A DNA stretch of 37,185 nt from VRUE01 sp050258095. Its GTDB lineage: Bacteria > Actinomycetota > Thermoleophilia > Solirubrobacterales > 70-9. Location: NCBI GenBank assembly GCA_050258095.1, contig JBLMYD010000063.1:1-37185 (forward strand), in the 5' to 3' direction. The notes below the pieces were generated by a model. The model saw only the letters and a list, made by a program, of their open reading frames with translations. It was not told where the DNA came from and did not search any database. Made by a program: the position numbers and the translations under genes. The stretch's first letter is position 1; each line of letters starts with the position of its first letter. Shown piece after piece: positions 24,277 to 33,172 of the stretch.

Positions 24277-24896
24277 CCCGGCTGCTCCCCAAGCCGAAGA
24301 CGCGCGGCGGCAGCCTGGTCGAGCTAGCCGTGATCATCGCGCTCGCGCTCGGCCTGGCGCTGGCGATCCAGGCCTGGCTGGTCAAGCCCTACCAGATCCC
24401 CTCGCAGTCGATGGAGCCGACCCTAGACGTCGGCCAGCGCGTGCTCGTCAACCGCTTCATCTACCACTTCGAAGACCCCTCGATCGGCGACATCGTCGTC
24501 TTCCACCCGCCGGCGGGTGCCGACGGCGGTCCCCAGCAGTGCGGCGTCGAGCGCAGCCGCGGGGAGGCCTGCCCGCGGCCGACCAAGGAAGAGTCGAGCC
24601 AGAACTTCATCAAGCGGATCGTCGCCGGCCCGGGCGACACGCTCTCGGTCAAGGAAGGGCACCCGGTCGTCAACGGCGTCGAGAAGACCGACGAGCCCTA
24701 CATACGGCCGTCCACCTCTTGTTCCGTCTGCAATTTGCCGAAGAAGATCAAGATCCCACCCGACCATTACTTCATGATGGGCGACAACCGTGGCGAAAGC
24801 GACGACAGCCGCTTCTGGGGCCCGGTCCCCCGCTCCTGGATCATCGGCAAGGCCTTCGCCACCTACTGGCCCCCGGACCGGATCGGCTTCTTCTAA
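24273..24896 (+). CDS. lepB: Signal peptidase I
   Basis: Membrane serine protease that removes signal peptides from exported proteins. One N-terminal membrane helix (LAVIIALALGLALAIQAWLV), catalytic Ser in IPSQSMEPTL, catalytic Lys in FIKRIVAGPGDTL, and box E GDNRGESDDSRFWGPV. An insertion between boxes holds two Cys (QQCG, GEACP), and SCSVC adds two more. The next standard start, GTG 24330, lies inside the membrane helix and drops the basic RLLPKPKTR segment. CTG 24273, which overlaps the rplS stop as CTGA, restores it and mirrors the GTGA overlaps of this window. I prefer CTG, with moderate certainty. Confidence 0.9.
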   Translation: MTRLLPKPKTRGGSLVELAVIIALALGLALAIQAWLVKPYQIPSQSMEPTLDVGQRVLVNRFIYHFEDPSIGDIVVFHPPAGADGGPQQCGVERSRGEACPRPTKEESSQNFIKRIVAGPGDTLSVKEGHPVVNGVEKTDEPYIRPSTSCSVCNLPKKIKIPPDHYFMMGDNRGESDDSRFWGPVPRSWIIGKAFATYWPPDRIGFF

Positions 24897-24927
24897 GCCG
24901 GCCAAGGGCAAGGCGCACCAGCGGCGG

Positions 24928-25572
24928 TTGGCGCGGACGCGGCGCCTCTTCACCTTCGACCGCGGGCTGGGCAGCCGGCTGGTCGCCGGCGCCGACGAGG
25001 CGGGACGAGGCTGCCTGGCGGGGCCGCTGGTGGCCGCCGCGGTCCTGATCGACTACGAGGCGCTCTCGACCGCCGACCGGCGGGCGCTGGCCGGCCTGCA
25101 CGACTCCAAGCAGATGAGCGCCGAGAAGCGGGCCGAGCTCTTCCCACACGTGCTGCGGGCCGCCGAGCGGGTCAGCGTCGTCGTCCGCTGCGCGCGGGGG
25201 ATCGACGACCGCGGCCTGCACGTGACCAACATCGAAGCGCTCTCGGTCGCGCTCGAACGGTTGCGCCCGGCTGCGGAGGCGACCTGCCTGGTCGACGGCT
25301 TCGCCCTGCGCAACTGCGCCGTCCCCCACCGGGCCGTGATCGAAGGCGACGGCACCAGCGCCGCGATCGCCGCCGCCTCGGTGATCGCCAAGGTCACCCG
25401 CGACCGCTACATGCACGGTGCCGGCGCCGAGCATCCCGGCTGGGGCTTCGAGGAGCATGTCGGCTACTCGACCCCCGAGCACCGTGAGGCGATCGAGCGG
25501 ATCGGCATCTCGCCGCTGCATCGCCGCTCGTTCCAGTCGGTGGCTTACGCTCAACTGGAGCTGGCGGGCTAG
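24928..25572 (+). CDS. rnhB: Ribonuclease HII
   Basis: Cleaves RNA in RNA-DNA hybrids and at single ribonucleotides in DNA. Seen: FDRGLGSRLVAGADEAGRG with the Asp-Glu pair of the active site, GLHDSKQMSAEKRAEL, the conserved LVDGF aspartate and ASVIAKVTRDRYM. About 214 aa from TTG 24928, chosen because it lies 20-odd residues before the DEAGRG motif and is the first in-frame start after lepB; the codons just before it are Lys/Gly-rich and may also be translated. The stop overlaps the convergent yraN stop (CTAG, 25569-25572). Confidence 0.94.
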   Translation: MARTRRLFTFDRGLGSRLVAGADEAGRGCLAGPLVAAAVLIDYEALSTADRRALAGLHDSKQMSAEKRAELFPHVLRAAERVSVVVRCARGIDDRGLHVTNIEALSVALERLRPAAEATCLVDGFALRNCAVPHRAVIEGDGTSAAIAAASVIAKVTRDRYMHGAGAEHPGWGFEEHVGYSTPEHREAIERIGISPLHRRSFQSVAYAQLELAG

Positions 25573-25946
25573 AAGGCACCTTCGATGTGCTCGACGTCGA
25601 CGACGCGGCCGGAGCGGTCGAAGGTGATGCCGACGGCGTCGAAGCGGATTGCGGCGTAGTACGGGAGGTCGCGGCGTTCCGACATCCAGGCGGTGGCGAG
25701 CTTGCGCACCCGCAGCTGCTTGCGGCGGTTGACGCCGAGCACGGGGCGCTCCGGCCCGTAGGGCGAGCCGGCGCGGCCGGCCTTGACCTCGACGAAGACG
25801 AGCGCCGTGCCGTCGAGGGCGACGATGTCGAGCTCGCCGTAGCGGGTGCGGGCGTTGCGCTCGACGATCTCCCAGCCGCGCTCGGCGAGGCGGGTCGCGA
25901 CGAGGTCCTCGGCGGCGCGGCCGATGCGCTGTCTCTGGGCGGTCAT
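25569..25946 (-). CDS. YraN/UPF0102 family protein (predicted endonuclease fold)
   Basis: 125-aa protein with a restriction-endonuclease-like core: GRAAEDLVATRLAERGWEIV, RTRYGELDIVALDGTALVFV and EVKAG, the E...GELD...EVK pattern expected for a PD-(D/E)XK fold. Biochemical role is unestablished. The gene usually lies in line with rnhB and comM; here it is inverted, with its stop overlapping that of rnhB. ATG 25946 is the only good start. Confidence 0.9.
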   Translation of the reverse strand: MTAQRQRIGRAAEDLVATRLAERGWEIVERNARTRYGELDIVALDGTALVFVEVKAGRAGSPYGPERPVLGVNRRKQLRVRKLATAWMSERRDLPYYAAIRFDAVGITFDRSGRVVDVEHIEGAF

Positions 25947-25996
25947 CGCGGCCGACCATAGGCCCCAGACGCCCCGATCCCGCGCTCGTCGCGGGA

Positions 25997-26050
25997 CTCT
26001 GTACAGAGAATTTTCAGATCCGCGCGCATGTCCGCACCACGCGTGCGGAT
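25997..26050. promoter_or_regulatory. Palindromes upstream of comM-dprA
   Basis: CTCTGTACAGAG (25997-26008) is a perfect 12-bp palindrome in an A/T-richer patch. Next, ATCCGCGCGCATG (26018-26030) faces CACGCGTGCGGAT (26038-26050), 13-nt arms with two mismatches. Both lie just before the comM promoter box and could bind a regulator of the competence-type genes. Nothing ties them to a named factor. Confidence 0.35.
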
Positions 26051-26058
26051 TCCCTCCG

Positions 26059-26064
26059 TAGCGT
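26059..26064 (+). promoter_or_regulatory. -10 box TAGCGT of comM-dprA
   Basis: TAGCGT ends 7 nt before the comM ATG. No Shine-Dalgarno is present, so a leaderless transcript is likely. Confidence 0.5.
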
Positions 26065-26071
26065 CGTCGCC

Positions 26072-27565
26072 ATGCTCGCCACGGCGCAGACGTTCACCCT
26101 CGACGGCATCTCTGCCCGCCCGGTCCGGGTCGAGATCGACGTCCATAAGGGCCTGCCCGCCTTCTCGGTCGTAGGCTTGCCGGACACCGCGGTGCGCGAG
26201 GCGAGGGAGCGGGTGCGCGCCGCGATCGTCAACTGCGGCTTCAAGTTCCCCCTGCACCGGATCGTCGCCAACCTGGCGCCGGCCAGCCTGCGCAAGGCCG
26301 GTCCGGGACTGGACCTGGCGATCGCGGCCGCGCTGCTGACGGCCTCCGAGCAGCTCAGCCTGGGCGACCTGCCCAGCCTGGCGATGGTCGGCGAGCTCGC
26401 CCTCGACGGCTCGGTGCGCGGCGTGCCGGGCGTGCTGGCGATCGCCGAGATGGCTCGTGAGCGGGGCGTCAAAGCGATCGTCGTCCCCGAAGAGAACGCG
26501 GCGGAGGCCGCCCTGGTCGCCGGGATCGAGGTCGTTCCCGTCGCGCGGCTCGACCAGCTCGCGGCCCTCGCCTGCGGCGCCTGGACGCCGGAGCCGCCGG
26601 AGCCGATGGCGCTGCCGCTGAGCGCCGTCGGCGGTCCCGACCTCGCCGATCTGCGCGGGCAGCGTCACCTGCGCCACGCGCTTGAGGTGGCGGCGGCGGG
26701 CGGCCACAGCCTGCTGATGGTCGGACCGCCCGGAGCCGGCAAGTCGCTCGCCGCGAGTCGCCTGCCCTCGATCCTGCCGCCGCTCGCTGCGGACGAGGCG
26801 TTGGAGGTGGCGAGGATCGCCAGCGCCTGCGATCGTCTCGGCGACCGCGACGCGGGCGGGCGGCCGTTCCGGGCGCCGCATCACACCGTCAGCCCGGCCG
26901 GACTGGTCGGCGGCGGCAACCCGCCCAGGGCCGGCGAGGCGACGCGGGCGCATCGTGGCGTGCTTTTCCTCGACGAGCTCTGCGAGTTCAGGCGCGACAC
27001 GCTCGAGGCGCTGCGGGCGCCGCTCGAGACCGGCTGGGTGACGATCGCGCGGGCGGGCTCGCGCCGGCGCCTGCCCTGCCGCTTCATGCTCGTGGCGGCG
27101 GCGAACCCGTGCCCCTGCGGTCGCGGCGAGGACGATCCGGAGTGCAGCTGCGCACCGCTTGCCGTGCGTCGCTACCAGGCCCGCCTCAGCGGCGCGCTGG
27201 CCGACCGCATCGACGTCCTGGCCGCGGTCCGCCAGCCCAGCGCCGAGGAGATGGGCGGTCCCCCCGGCGAGGCGTCGGCCGCGGTCCGCGAGCGGGTCGC
27301 GGCCGCGCGCGAGCGGCAGGAACGGCGCCTCGGGGTCGGGCGCTGCAATGCCGAGATGACGCCGGGCGAGCTGCGCGATTGCCGCCTCGACGACTCAGCC
27401 GCGGCGCTGCTCGCCGACTCCTACTCGCGGCGCCGACTCAGCGGCCGCGCCCACGACCGCGTGCTGAGGCTGGCGCAGACGATCGCCGACCTGGCCGGCT
27501 CGGGGGCGATCGAGCGCGAGCAGATGGCGCAGGCGCTGCAACTGCGCAACCGGGAGGAATCATGA
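26072..27565 (+). CDS. comM: ComM/YifB-family Mg-chelatase-like AAA+ ATPase
   Basis: 497-aa AAA+ protein; ComM is a branch-migration helicase that helps integrate transforming DNA. N-terminal S5-fold domain (FTLDGISARPVRVEIDVHKG, GLPDTAVREARERVRAAI), then Walker A GPPGAGKS, RAPHHTVSPAGLVGGG, Walker B VLFLDELCEF and NPCPCGRGEDDPECSC. The C-terminal Mg-chelatase lid has YSRRRLSGRAHDRVLRLAQT. Full length. The stop overlaps dprA by 4 nt (ATGA), with GGGAGG as its Shine-Dalgarno. Confidence 0.94.
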   Translation: MLATAQTFTLDGISARPVRVEIDVHKGLPAFSVVGLPDTAVREARERVRAAIVNCGFKFPLHRIVANLAPASLRKAGPGLDLAIAAALLTASEQLSLGDLPSLAMVGELALDGSVRGVPGVLAIAEMARERGVKAIVVPEENAAEAALVAGIEVVPVARLDQLAALACGAWTPEPPEPMALPLSAVGGPDLADLRGQRHLRHALEVAAAGGHSLLMVGPPGAGKSLAASRLPSILPPLAADEALEVARIASACDRLGDRDAGGRPFRAPHHTVSPAGLVGGGNPPRAGEATRAHRGVLFLDELCEFRRDTLEALRAPLETGWVTIARAGSRRRLPCRFMLVAAANPCPCGRGEDDPECSCAPLAVRRYQARLSGALADRIDVLAAVRQPSAEEMGGPPGEASAAVRERVAAARERQERRLGVGRCNAEMTPGELRDCRLDDSAAALLADSYSRRRLSGRAHDRVLRLAQTIADLAGSGAIEREQMAQALQLRNREES

Positions 27566-28677
27566 GCGAGCCGCGCGCCTGTCCCGAGTGCCTGCGCCGC
27601 GCCCGCCTGCTCGCCCACCTCGCTCCCTACATCGAGAAGGTGGCGACCGGGGCGCCCGGCTCGCGCTCGCCGGAACTGCTCCGCCTCGGCAACGGGGACC
27701 TGGCCGCGGCCGTCGCCCCGAAGCCGGCCGGGCAGATTCTCACCCAGGTGGAAGCGGTGCCCGAGGCGAGGCTGAGGGCCGACCTGACGGCTGCCCGCTG
27801 CTGGGCCTGCTGCCGCCACGACGCTCTCTACCCCGAGGGGCTGGGCGACGCCGGCGACGCGCCCTGGGCCCTGTTCGGCCGCGGCGATGCGCGGCTGCTC
27901 GACAGGCTGCGGCTCGACGAGACGGTGACGGTCGTCGGGGCGAGGCGCGCCACCGCGTACGGGCGCGAGGTCGCACGCGAGCTGGGTCGCGAGCTCGCGG
28001 CCGCCGGTCTGGTGGTCGTCAGCGGCCTCGCCTTCGGGATCGACGGCTGCGCGCACCGCGGCGCGATCGACGCCGGCCTCACCGTGGCGGTCCTCGGCTG
28101 CGGCGTCGACATTGCCTACCCGGCTTCGCACCGCGCGCTCTGGCGGCGGCTCGGCGAGGAGGGCCTGGTGCTCTCCGAGCTGCCACCGGGCACCGGCGCC
28201 TGGCGCTGGACCTTCCCGGCTCGCAACCGGATCATGGCCGCGCTCGCCGGCATGACCGTCGTCGTCGAGGCGGCGCAGCGCTCGGGGTCGCTGATCACCG
28301 CCGACCTGGCCGCCGATCTCGGTCGCGACCTGGGCGCGGTCCCGGGGCCGGTCAACTCGCGAGCCTCGGCCGGCACCAACGACCTGCTCGCCGGCGGCGC
28401 CTGCCTCGTTCGCGACGCCCAGGACGTCCTCGACGCGATGCTCGGCCCGGGCGTGCGCCGGGCCGAGCGCTGCGGTCCCGAGCTCGACAAGGGCCTCGCC
28501 GACGTCCTCGCCGCGGTCGAGGCCGGGGCGGACACCGCCGACGCGCTCGCCGCCCGCCTCGACCTCTCCGGGGCCGACGCCGCGGCCTCGCTCGCCACGC
28601 TCGAGGCGTTCGGCTACCTGGCCTGCTCACTGGTCGGCGTCTACTCGCGGACGATGCTGAAACCGCCCGCTGTCTAG
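27562..28677 (+). CDS. dprA: DNA-processing protein DprA
   Basis: Loads RecA onto incoming single-stranded DNA during transformation; also kept by non-competent bacteria. 371 aa. The Rossmann core reads VTVVGARRATAYGREVAREL, VVSGLAFGIDGCAHRGAI, TVAVLGCGVDIAYPASH, FPARNRIMAALAG and RSGSLITADLA, with a C-terminal winged helix (DTADALAARLDLSGADAAAS). The N-terminus carries Cys pairs CPEC (8-11) and CWACCRH (about 74-80), a possible zinc site. ATG 27562 overlaps comM. Confidence 0.94.
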   Translation: MSEPRACPECLRRARLLAHLAPYIEKVATGAPGSRSPELLRLGNGDLAAAVAPKPAGQILTQVEAVPEARLRADLTAARCWACCRHDALYPEGLGDAGDAPWALFGRGDARLLDRLRLDETVTVVGARRATAYGREVARELGRELAAAGLVVVSGLAFGIDGCAHRGAIDAGLTVAVLGCGVDIAYPASHRALWRRLGEEGLVLSELPPGTGAWRWTFPARNRIMAALAGMTVVVEAAQRSGSLITADLAADLGRDLGAVPGPVNSRASAGTNDLLAGGACLVRDAQDVLDAMLGPGVRRAERCGPELDKGLADVLAAVEAGADTADALAARLDLSGADAAASLATLEAFGYLACSLVGVYSRTMLKPPAV

Positions 28678-28680
28678 TCT
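28675..28680 (+). promoter_or_regulatory. -10 box TAGTCT of thiD
   Basis: TAGTCT includes the dprA stop codon and ends 9 nt before the thiD ATG. No Shine-Dalgarno is present. Confidence 0.4.
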
Positions 28681-28689
28681 GCGCCGACG

Positions 28690-29487
<798 letters not shown>

Positions 29488-29502
<15 letters not shown>

Positions 29503-29599
29503 GGGTGGAACGTCTTGTACTTTTTCGCGTGACTTCGGCGCGGCCCGCAGGGCCGCGACCTCGCGAAAAAGTTAAGTGGAACCCCTATCGGGATCGGCC
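29488..29599. repeat. Long palindromic element (112 bp) forming the thiD 3' end
   Basis: Perfect 19-bp arms GGCCGATCCCGATAGGGGT (29488-29506) and its complement (29581-29599) flank a second perfect pair ACTTTTTCGCG (29519-29529) / CGCGAAAAAGT (29562-29572) and a central CGCGGCCC-GCA-GGGCCGCG hairpin. It shares CTTGTACTTTTT with the element at 11593-11707. The left arm holds the thiD stop, and the right arm ends 5 nt before the ilvD -10 box. It probably also terminates thiD. Confidence 0.88.
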
Positions 29600-29604
29600 C
29601 CGAG

Positions 29605-29610
29605 TAGATT
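29605..29610 (+). promoter_or_regulatory. -10 box TAGATT of ilvD
   Basis: TAGATT ends 7 nt before the ilvD ATG. The same hexamer precedes the DAK gene. A leaderless transcript is likely. Confidence 0.5.
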
Positions 29611-29617
29611 CCCCCGC

Positions 29618-31312
29618 ATGAGCACAAACGGCGCCACCACGACCCAGCTGCCCCGTCCCCGTTCCGCCACCGTCTTCGACGGGCCCGATCGCGCCCACGC
29701 GCGCGCCTACATGAAGGGCGTCGGCTTCGACGACGACGCGCTCAGCCGGCCGACGATCGGCATCGCCAACACCTGGGCCGAGGCGAACACATGCAACTTC
29801 CACCTGCGCGGGCTCGCCGAGCACGTGAAGGAGGGGATTCGCGCCGCGGGGGGGACGCCGCTCGAGTTCAACACGGTGGCGATCTCGGATGGGATCACGA
29901 TGGGCACCGAGGGGATGAAGGCCTCGCTCGTCAGCCGCGAGGTGATCGCCGACTCGATCGAGCTGATGGCGCGCGGCTACCAGTTCGACGCGATCGTCGC
30001 CCTCTGCGCCTGCGACAAGACGATCCCCGGTTGCGCGATGGCGCTCGCCCGTCTCGACGTCCCCTCCGTCGTCCTCTACGGCGGCTCGATCGCGCCGGGT
30101 CACTGGCACGGCCGCGACGTGACGATCCTCGACGTCTTCGAGGCGATCGGCGCCCACAACGCGGGTGACATGAGCGACGAGGAACTGAACGAGCTCGAGG
30201 GCGTGGCCAGCCCCGGCGCCGGCGCCTGCGGCGGCCAGTTCACGGCCAACACGATGGCCTGCGCCTTCGAGGCGCTCGGGGTCAGCGCCGGCGGCTCGGC
30301 GATGGTCCCCGCCGAAGACGACGAGAAGGGCTCGGTCGCCGAGCGGATCGGCGAGCTGGTGATCAAGGTCCTGCGCGAGGAGATCACGCCGAGCAAGGTG
30401 ATCACGCGCGACTCGCTGGAGAACGCGATCGCCTGCGTCTGCGCCTCGGGCGGGTCGACGAACGCGGTGCTGCACCTGATCGCGCTCGCCCACGAGCTCG
30501 ACATCGAGCTGACGATGGACGACTTCGAGCGCATCTCGCGCGCGACGCCGCTCTTCGCCGACCTCAAGCCCGGCGGCCGCTTCGTCGCCACCGACCTGTT
30601 CGCCGCCGGCGGCGTGCCGGTGATCCTCAAGCGGCTGGCCGAAACGGGCAACCTGCACGAGGACGCGCTCACCGTCACCGGCGCGACGATCGGCGAGGTC
30701 GCCGCCGCGGCCAGCGAGGCGCCGGGGCAGGAAGTGGTGCGGCCGGTCGCCGACCCGCTCAAGCCCGAAGGCGGCCTGGCGATCCTGCGCGGCAACCTCG
30801 CTCCGGAGGGCGCCGTCGTCAAGCTGGCCGGCACCGAGCGCACCAAGCAGACGGGCCCTGCCCGCGTCTTCGAGTCCGAAGAGGAATGCTTCCGCGCGGT
30901 CAAGGACCGCAAGATCGAGCCCGGCGCCGTCGTCGTCATCCGCAACGAGGGGCCGGCGGGCGGCCCCGGGATGCGCGAGATGCTGCAGGTGACCGCCGCG
31001 ATCGTCGGCGAGGGCTTGGGCGAGAGCGTGGCGATGGTCACCGACGGGCGCTTCTCCGGCGCCACCCGCGGCCTGATGATCGGCCACGTCGCGCCCGAGG
31101 CCGCCAAGGGCGGCCCGATCGCCGCGATCCGCGAGGGCGACGAGATCACCGTCGACATCGACGCTCGCCGCCTCGACGTCGCCCTCAGCGACGAGGAGAT
31201 CGCCGGCCGCGTCGCCGCCTACAGCTCACCGCCGTCCCCCTTCGGTCACGGCGTGATGGCCAAGTACGCCGCCACGGTCTCCTCCGCCTCTAGGGGCGCC
31301 ATTACAACCTGA
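29618..31312 (+). CDS. ilvD: Dihydroxy-acid dehydratase
   Basis: Iron-sulfur enzyme of valine, isoleucine and pantothenate synthesis; dehydrates 2,3-dihydroxy-3-methyl acids to 2-keto acids. 564 aa, full length. Cluster cysteines are in NTCNFHLRGLAEHVKEG, ALCACDKTIPGCAMALARLD and GAGACGGQFTANTMACAFEA. Further: GGSTNAVLHLIALAHE, RNEGPAGGPGMREML and MVTDGRFSGATRGLMIGHVA. ATG 29618 is chosen because it follows the promoter box; an ATG at 29576 would be inside the palindromic element. It ends 7 nt from the convergent gene at 31320. Confidence 0.96.
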   Translation: MSTNGATTTQLPRPRSATVFDGPDRAHARAYMKGVGFDDDALSRPTIGIANTWAEANTCNFHLRGLAEHVKEGIRAAGGTPLEFNTVAISDGITMGTEGMKASLVSREVIADSIELMARGYQFDAIVALCACDKTIPGCAMALARLDVPSVVLYGGSIAPGHWHGRDVTILDVFEAIGAHNAGDMSDEELNELEGVASPGAGACGGQFTANTMACAFEALGVSAGGSAMVPAEDDEKGSVAERIGELVIKVLREEITPSKVITRDSLENAIACVCASGGSTNAVLHLIALAHELDIELTMDDFERISRATPLFADLKPGGRFVATDLFAAGGVPVILKRLAETGNLHEDALTVTGATIGEVAAAASEAPGQEVVRPVADPLKPEGGLAILRGNLAPEGAVVKLAGTERTKQTGPARVFESEEECFRAVKDRKIEPGAVVVIRNEGPAGGPGMREMLQVTAAIVGEGLGESVAMVTDGRFSGATRGLMIGHVAPEAAKGGPIAAIREGDEITVDIDARRLDVALSDEEIAGRVAAYSSPPSPFGHGVMAKYAATVSSASRGAITT

Positions 31313-31319
31313 GCGCCTC

Positions 31320-32042
31320 TCAGGCGTAGCCCATGCGTTCGAGGATCGGGATCTCGCGAATCTGGGGAGGCTGCAGGTGGTCCCAGAGGATGCCGCGCGG
31401 GCGCTCGTACTGGCGCTCGACCTCGATCACGGCGCGCGGTGTGGCGATCAGGTCGACGGGCAGGTCGTGCGAGGTCATCATCAGGTGACGGCGCAGCACC
31501 TGGGTGGGGTGGACCGTGGTCGCCACCGTCGTGTGGTCGTCGATCTTGCCGGCGTCGATCAGGACGCCGTACTCGAGGTCCGAGTAGCCGCCGCCCTTGC
31601 CGATCCGGGCGCCGCTCAGGTTGACCGCGACCGAGCCGCAGAGGACGAAGTCGATCTCGGGCAGGTCGTCGAGCGCGGTCACCCGCCCGTGCTTCAGCGC
31701 TCCCTTGATCGTCGCCGCCTCTTTGATCGCCGCCTTGGAGAGCTTCTTCGGATCGAGTAAGCGGAAGGGGTGCGGGTCGCGCAGGCGCGGCACGGCCATG
31801 ATCACGGTCTTGCCTTCTTCGAGCGCCATTCGCCTGGCGTGGGTCTGGGGCGAGTCGGGATTGGCCTTGATCACGCGGGCGCGCTTCCAGAGCCGGTAGC
31901 CGGCGAGCTTCTCGGCCGCCAGCTTGGCGCCGGCGAAGTTGGGGATGCGTCCCTCGGCGCCGGGGAAGCGGGAGACGCCTTCGCGGTCCATGGCCTTCCA
32001 GACCTCCTTGCGGACTTCGTCCTTTCCACCCCTGGAAGCCAT
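31320..32042 (-). CDS. 5-formyltetrahydrofolate cyclo-ligase family protein (MTHFSD-like)
   Basis: 240-aa member of the cyclo-ligase (MTHFS) family. Segments resemble the MTHFSD-type branch: GRIPNFAGAKLAAEKLAGY, VIKANPDSPQTHARRMAL, VIMAVPRLRDPHPF, LCGSVAVNLSGARIGKGGGY, SDLEYGVL and TTVHPTQVL. Classic cyclo-ligase makes 5,10-methenyl-THF from 5-formyl-THF with ATP; whether this branch does the same is not established. ATG 32042 has a TATCTT box 10 nt upstream, in a 56-bp divergent region shared with the transpeptidase. Confidence 0.82.
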   Translation of the reverse strand: MASRGGKDEVRKEVWKAMDREGVSRFPGAEGRIPNFAGAKLAAEKLAGYRLWKRARVIKANPDSPQTHARRMALEEGKTVIMAVPRLRDPHPFRLLDPKKLSKAAIKEAATIKGALKHGRVTALDDLPEIDFVLCGSVAVNLSGARIGKGGGYSDLEYGVLIDAGKIDDHTTVATTVHPTQVLRRHLMMTSHDLPVDLIATPRAVIEVERQYERPRGILWDHLQPPQIREIPILERMGYA

Positions 32043-32098
32043 CGTCCGGCGAAAGATATCCGTCGGAACGACCGGAGCGCCTGCCTAAACTTTTCCCG
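32043..32098. promoter_or_regulatory. 56-bp divergent promoter region
   Basis: TATCTT on the minus strand (32058-32053) lies 10 nt from the cyclo-ligase ATG. TAAACT on the plus strand (32086-32091) lies 7 nt from the transpeptidase ATG. Neither has a Shine-Dalgarno. Confidence 0.5.
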
Positions 32099-33139
32099 AT
32101 GGGGCGTAAGGCTCGAATCGCGATCGTCGCGGCCGTCGCGCTCCTGCTGGTGGGCGCCTTCGCCGCCTTCGCCTACGACAGCTCGCAGAAGGACAAGATC
32201 GCCGACGGCGTCACGATCGGCGGCGTCGACGTCGGCGGCATGGAAGCGGCGGAAGCGAAGCGGGCGGTGCGGCGCCGGCTGCTCTGGCCGCTGCGCCACT
32301 CGCTGCGCGTCGGCTACGGCGGTCACCACTGGGAGATCTCCGGCAAGGAGCTGAAGGTCCACGCCAACGTCGAGGAGGCGGTCGAAGAAGCGCTCGCCGA
32401 CAGCCGCGACGGCGGCCTGCCGACGCGGCTGGTGCGCTACGTGACCGGCGGCAGCCTCGACAAGAGGGTTCCCGCCGACGTCACCTACTCGCAGCCGGCG
32501 ATCAACCGCTTCGTGCGCCGCGTCGCCCACGCCGTCGATCGCGAAGCGCGCAACGCGGCGGTCGAACCGGCGCCCGACTCGCTCAGCGTCGTCCCGGCGA
32601 AGAACGGGCGCAAGCTCCGCGACGACCTGCTCACGCGGCAGCTGAAGGCGGCGGTGCTGAACGCCGACGCCGAGCACACGATCGCCGCCCGCACCCACTA
32701 CACGAAGCCGGAAGTGACCGGCGGGGAGGTCGCCGCCGAGTACCCGTCCTACCTCACCCTCGACCGCGGCTCCTTCACGCTGCGGCTCTGGAAGCACCTG
32801 AAGCTGGCCAAGACCTACACCGTCGCCGTCGGCCAGGAAGGGCTAGAAACCCCGGAAGGGCTCTACCACATCCAGGACAAGCAGGTGAACCCCTCCTGGC
32901 ACGTGCCCAACTCGGCCTGGGCCGGCTCGCTCGCCGGCCAGGTGATCCCGCCCGGGCCGGCCGACCCGATCAAGGCGCGCTGGATGGGGATCTTCGAAGG
33001 CGCCGGCATCCACGGCACCGAAGAGACCTCCTCGCTCGGCTCGGCCGCCTCGCACGGCTGCGTGCGGATGTCGATCCCCGACGTGGAAGAGCTCTACGAC
33101 CAGGTCGAAGTCGGGACCCCGATTTTCATCGGCGGATAG
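32099..33139 (+). CDS. L,D-transpeptidase (YkuD domain) with PG-binding domain
   Basis: Cell-wall enzyme that cross-links peptidoglycan or attaches proteins via 3-3 type bonds. An uncleaved membrane anchor (IAIVAAVALLLVGAFAAFAY, about residues 7-26) is followed by a domain resembling the VanW-associated peptidoglycan-binding fold (GVTIGGVDVGGMEAAEAKRA). The C-terminal YkuD domain (about 220-346) has GIFEGAGIHGTEE and the catalytic ASHGCVRMSIPDVEELYD with Cys at about 321. 346 aa. The active site is complete. Located outside the membrane. The start ATG 32099 is 7 nt after TAAACT. Confidence 0.92.
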   Translation: MGRKARIAIVAAVALLLVGAFAAFAYDSSQKDKIADGVTIGGVDVGGMEAAEAKRAVRRRLLWPLRHSLRVGYGGHHWEISGKELKVHANVEEAVEEALADSRDGGLPTRLVRYVTGGSLDKRVPADVTYSQPAINRFVRRVAHAVDREARNAAVEPAPDSLSVVPAKNGRKLRDDLLTRQLKAAVLNADAEHTIAARTHYTKPEVTGGEVAAEYPSYLTLDRGSFTLRLWKHLKLAKTYTVAVGQEGLETPEGLYHIQDKQVNPSWHVPNSAWAGSLAGQVIPPGPADPIKARWMGIFEGAGIHGTEETSSLGSAASHGCVRMSIPDVEELYDQVEVGTPIFIGG

Positions 33140-33172
33140 AGGCTCGCGCCGCCGCGCGGCGAAGGACTCGGC

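Noticed and set aside
29576..29617. Upstream ATG (29576) as the ilvD start
   Set aside because: It lies in the palindromic element and before the TAGATT box; ATG 29618 fits both promoter and family N-terminus.
33150..33161. 12-bp palindrome CGCCGCGCGGCG before the xer gene
   Set aside because: Such palindromes of only C and G are expected by chance at this base composition, and it overlaps the Shine-Dalgarno region.
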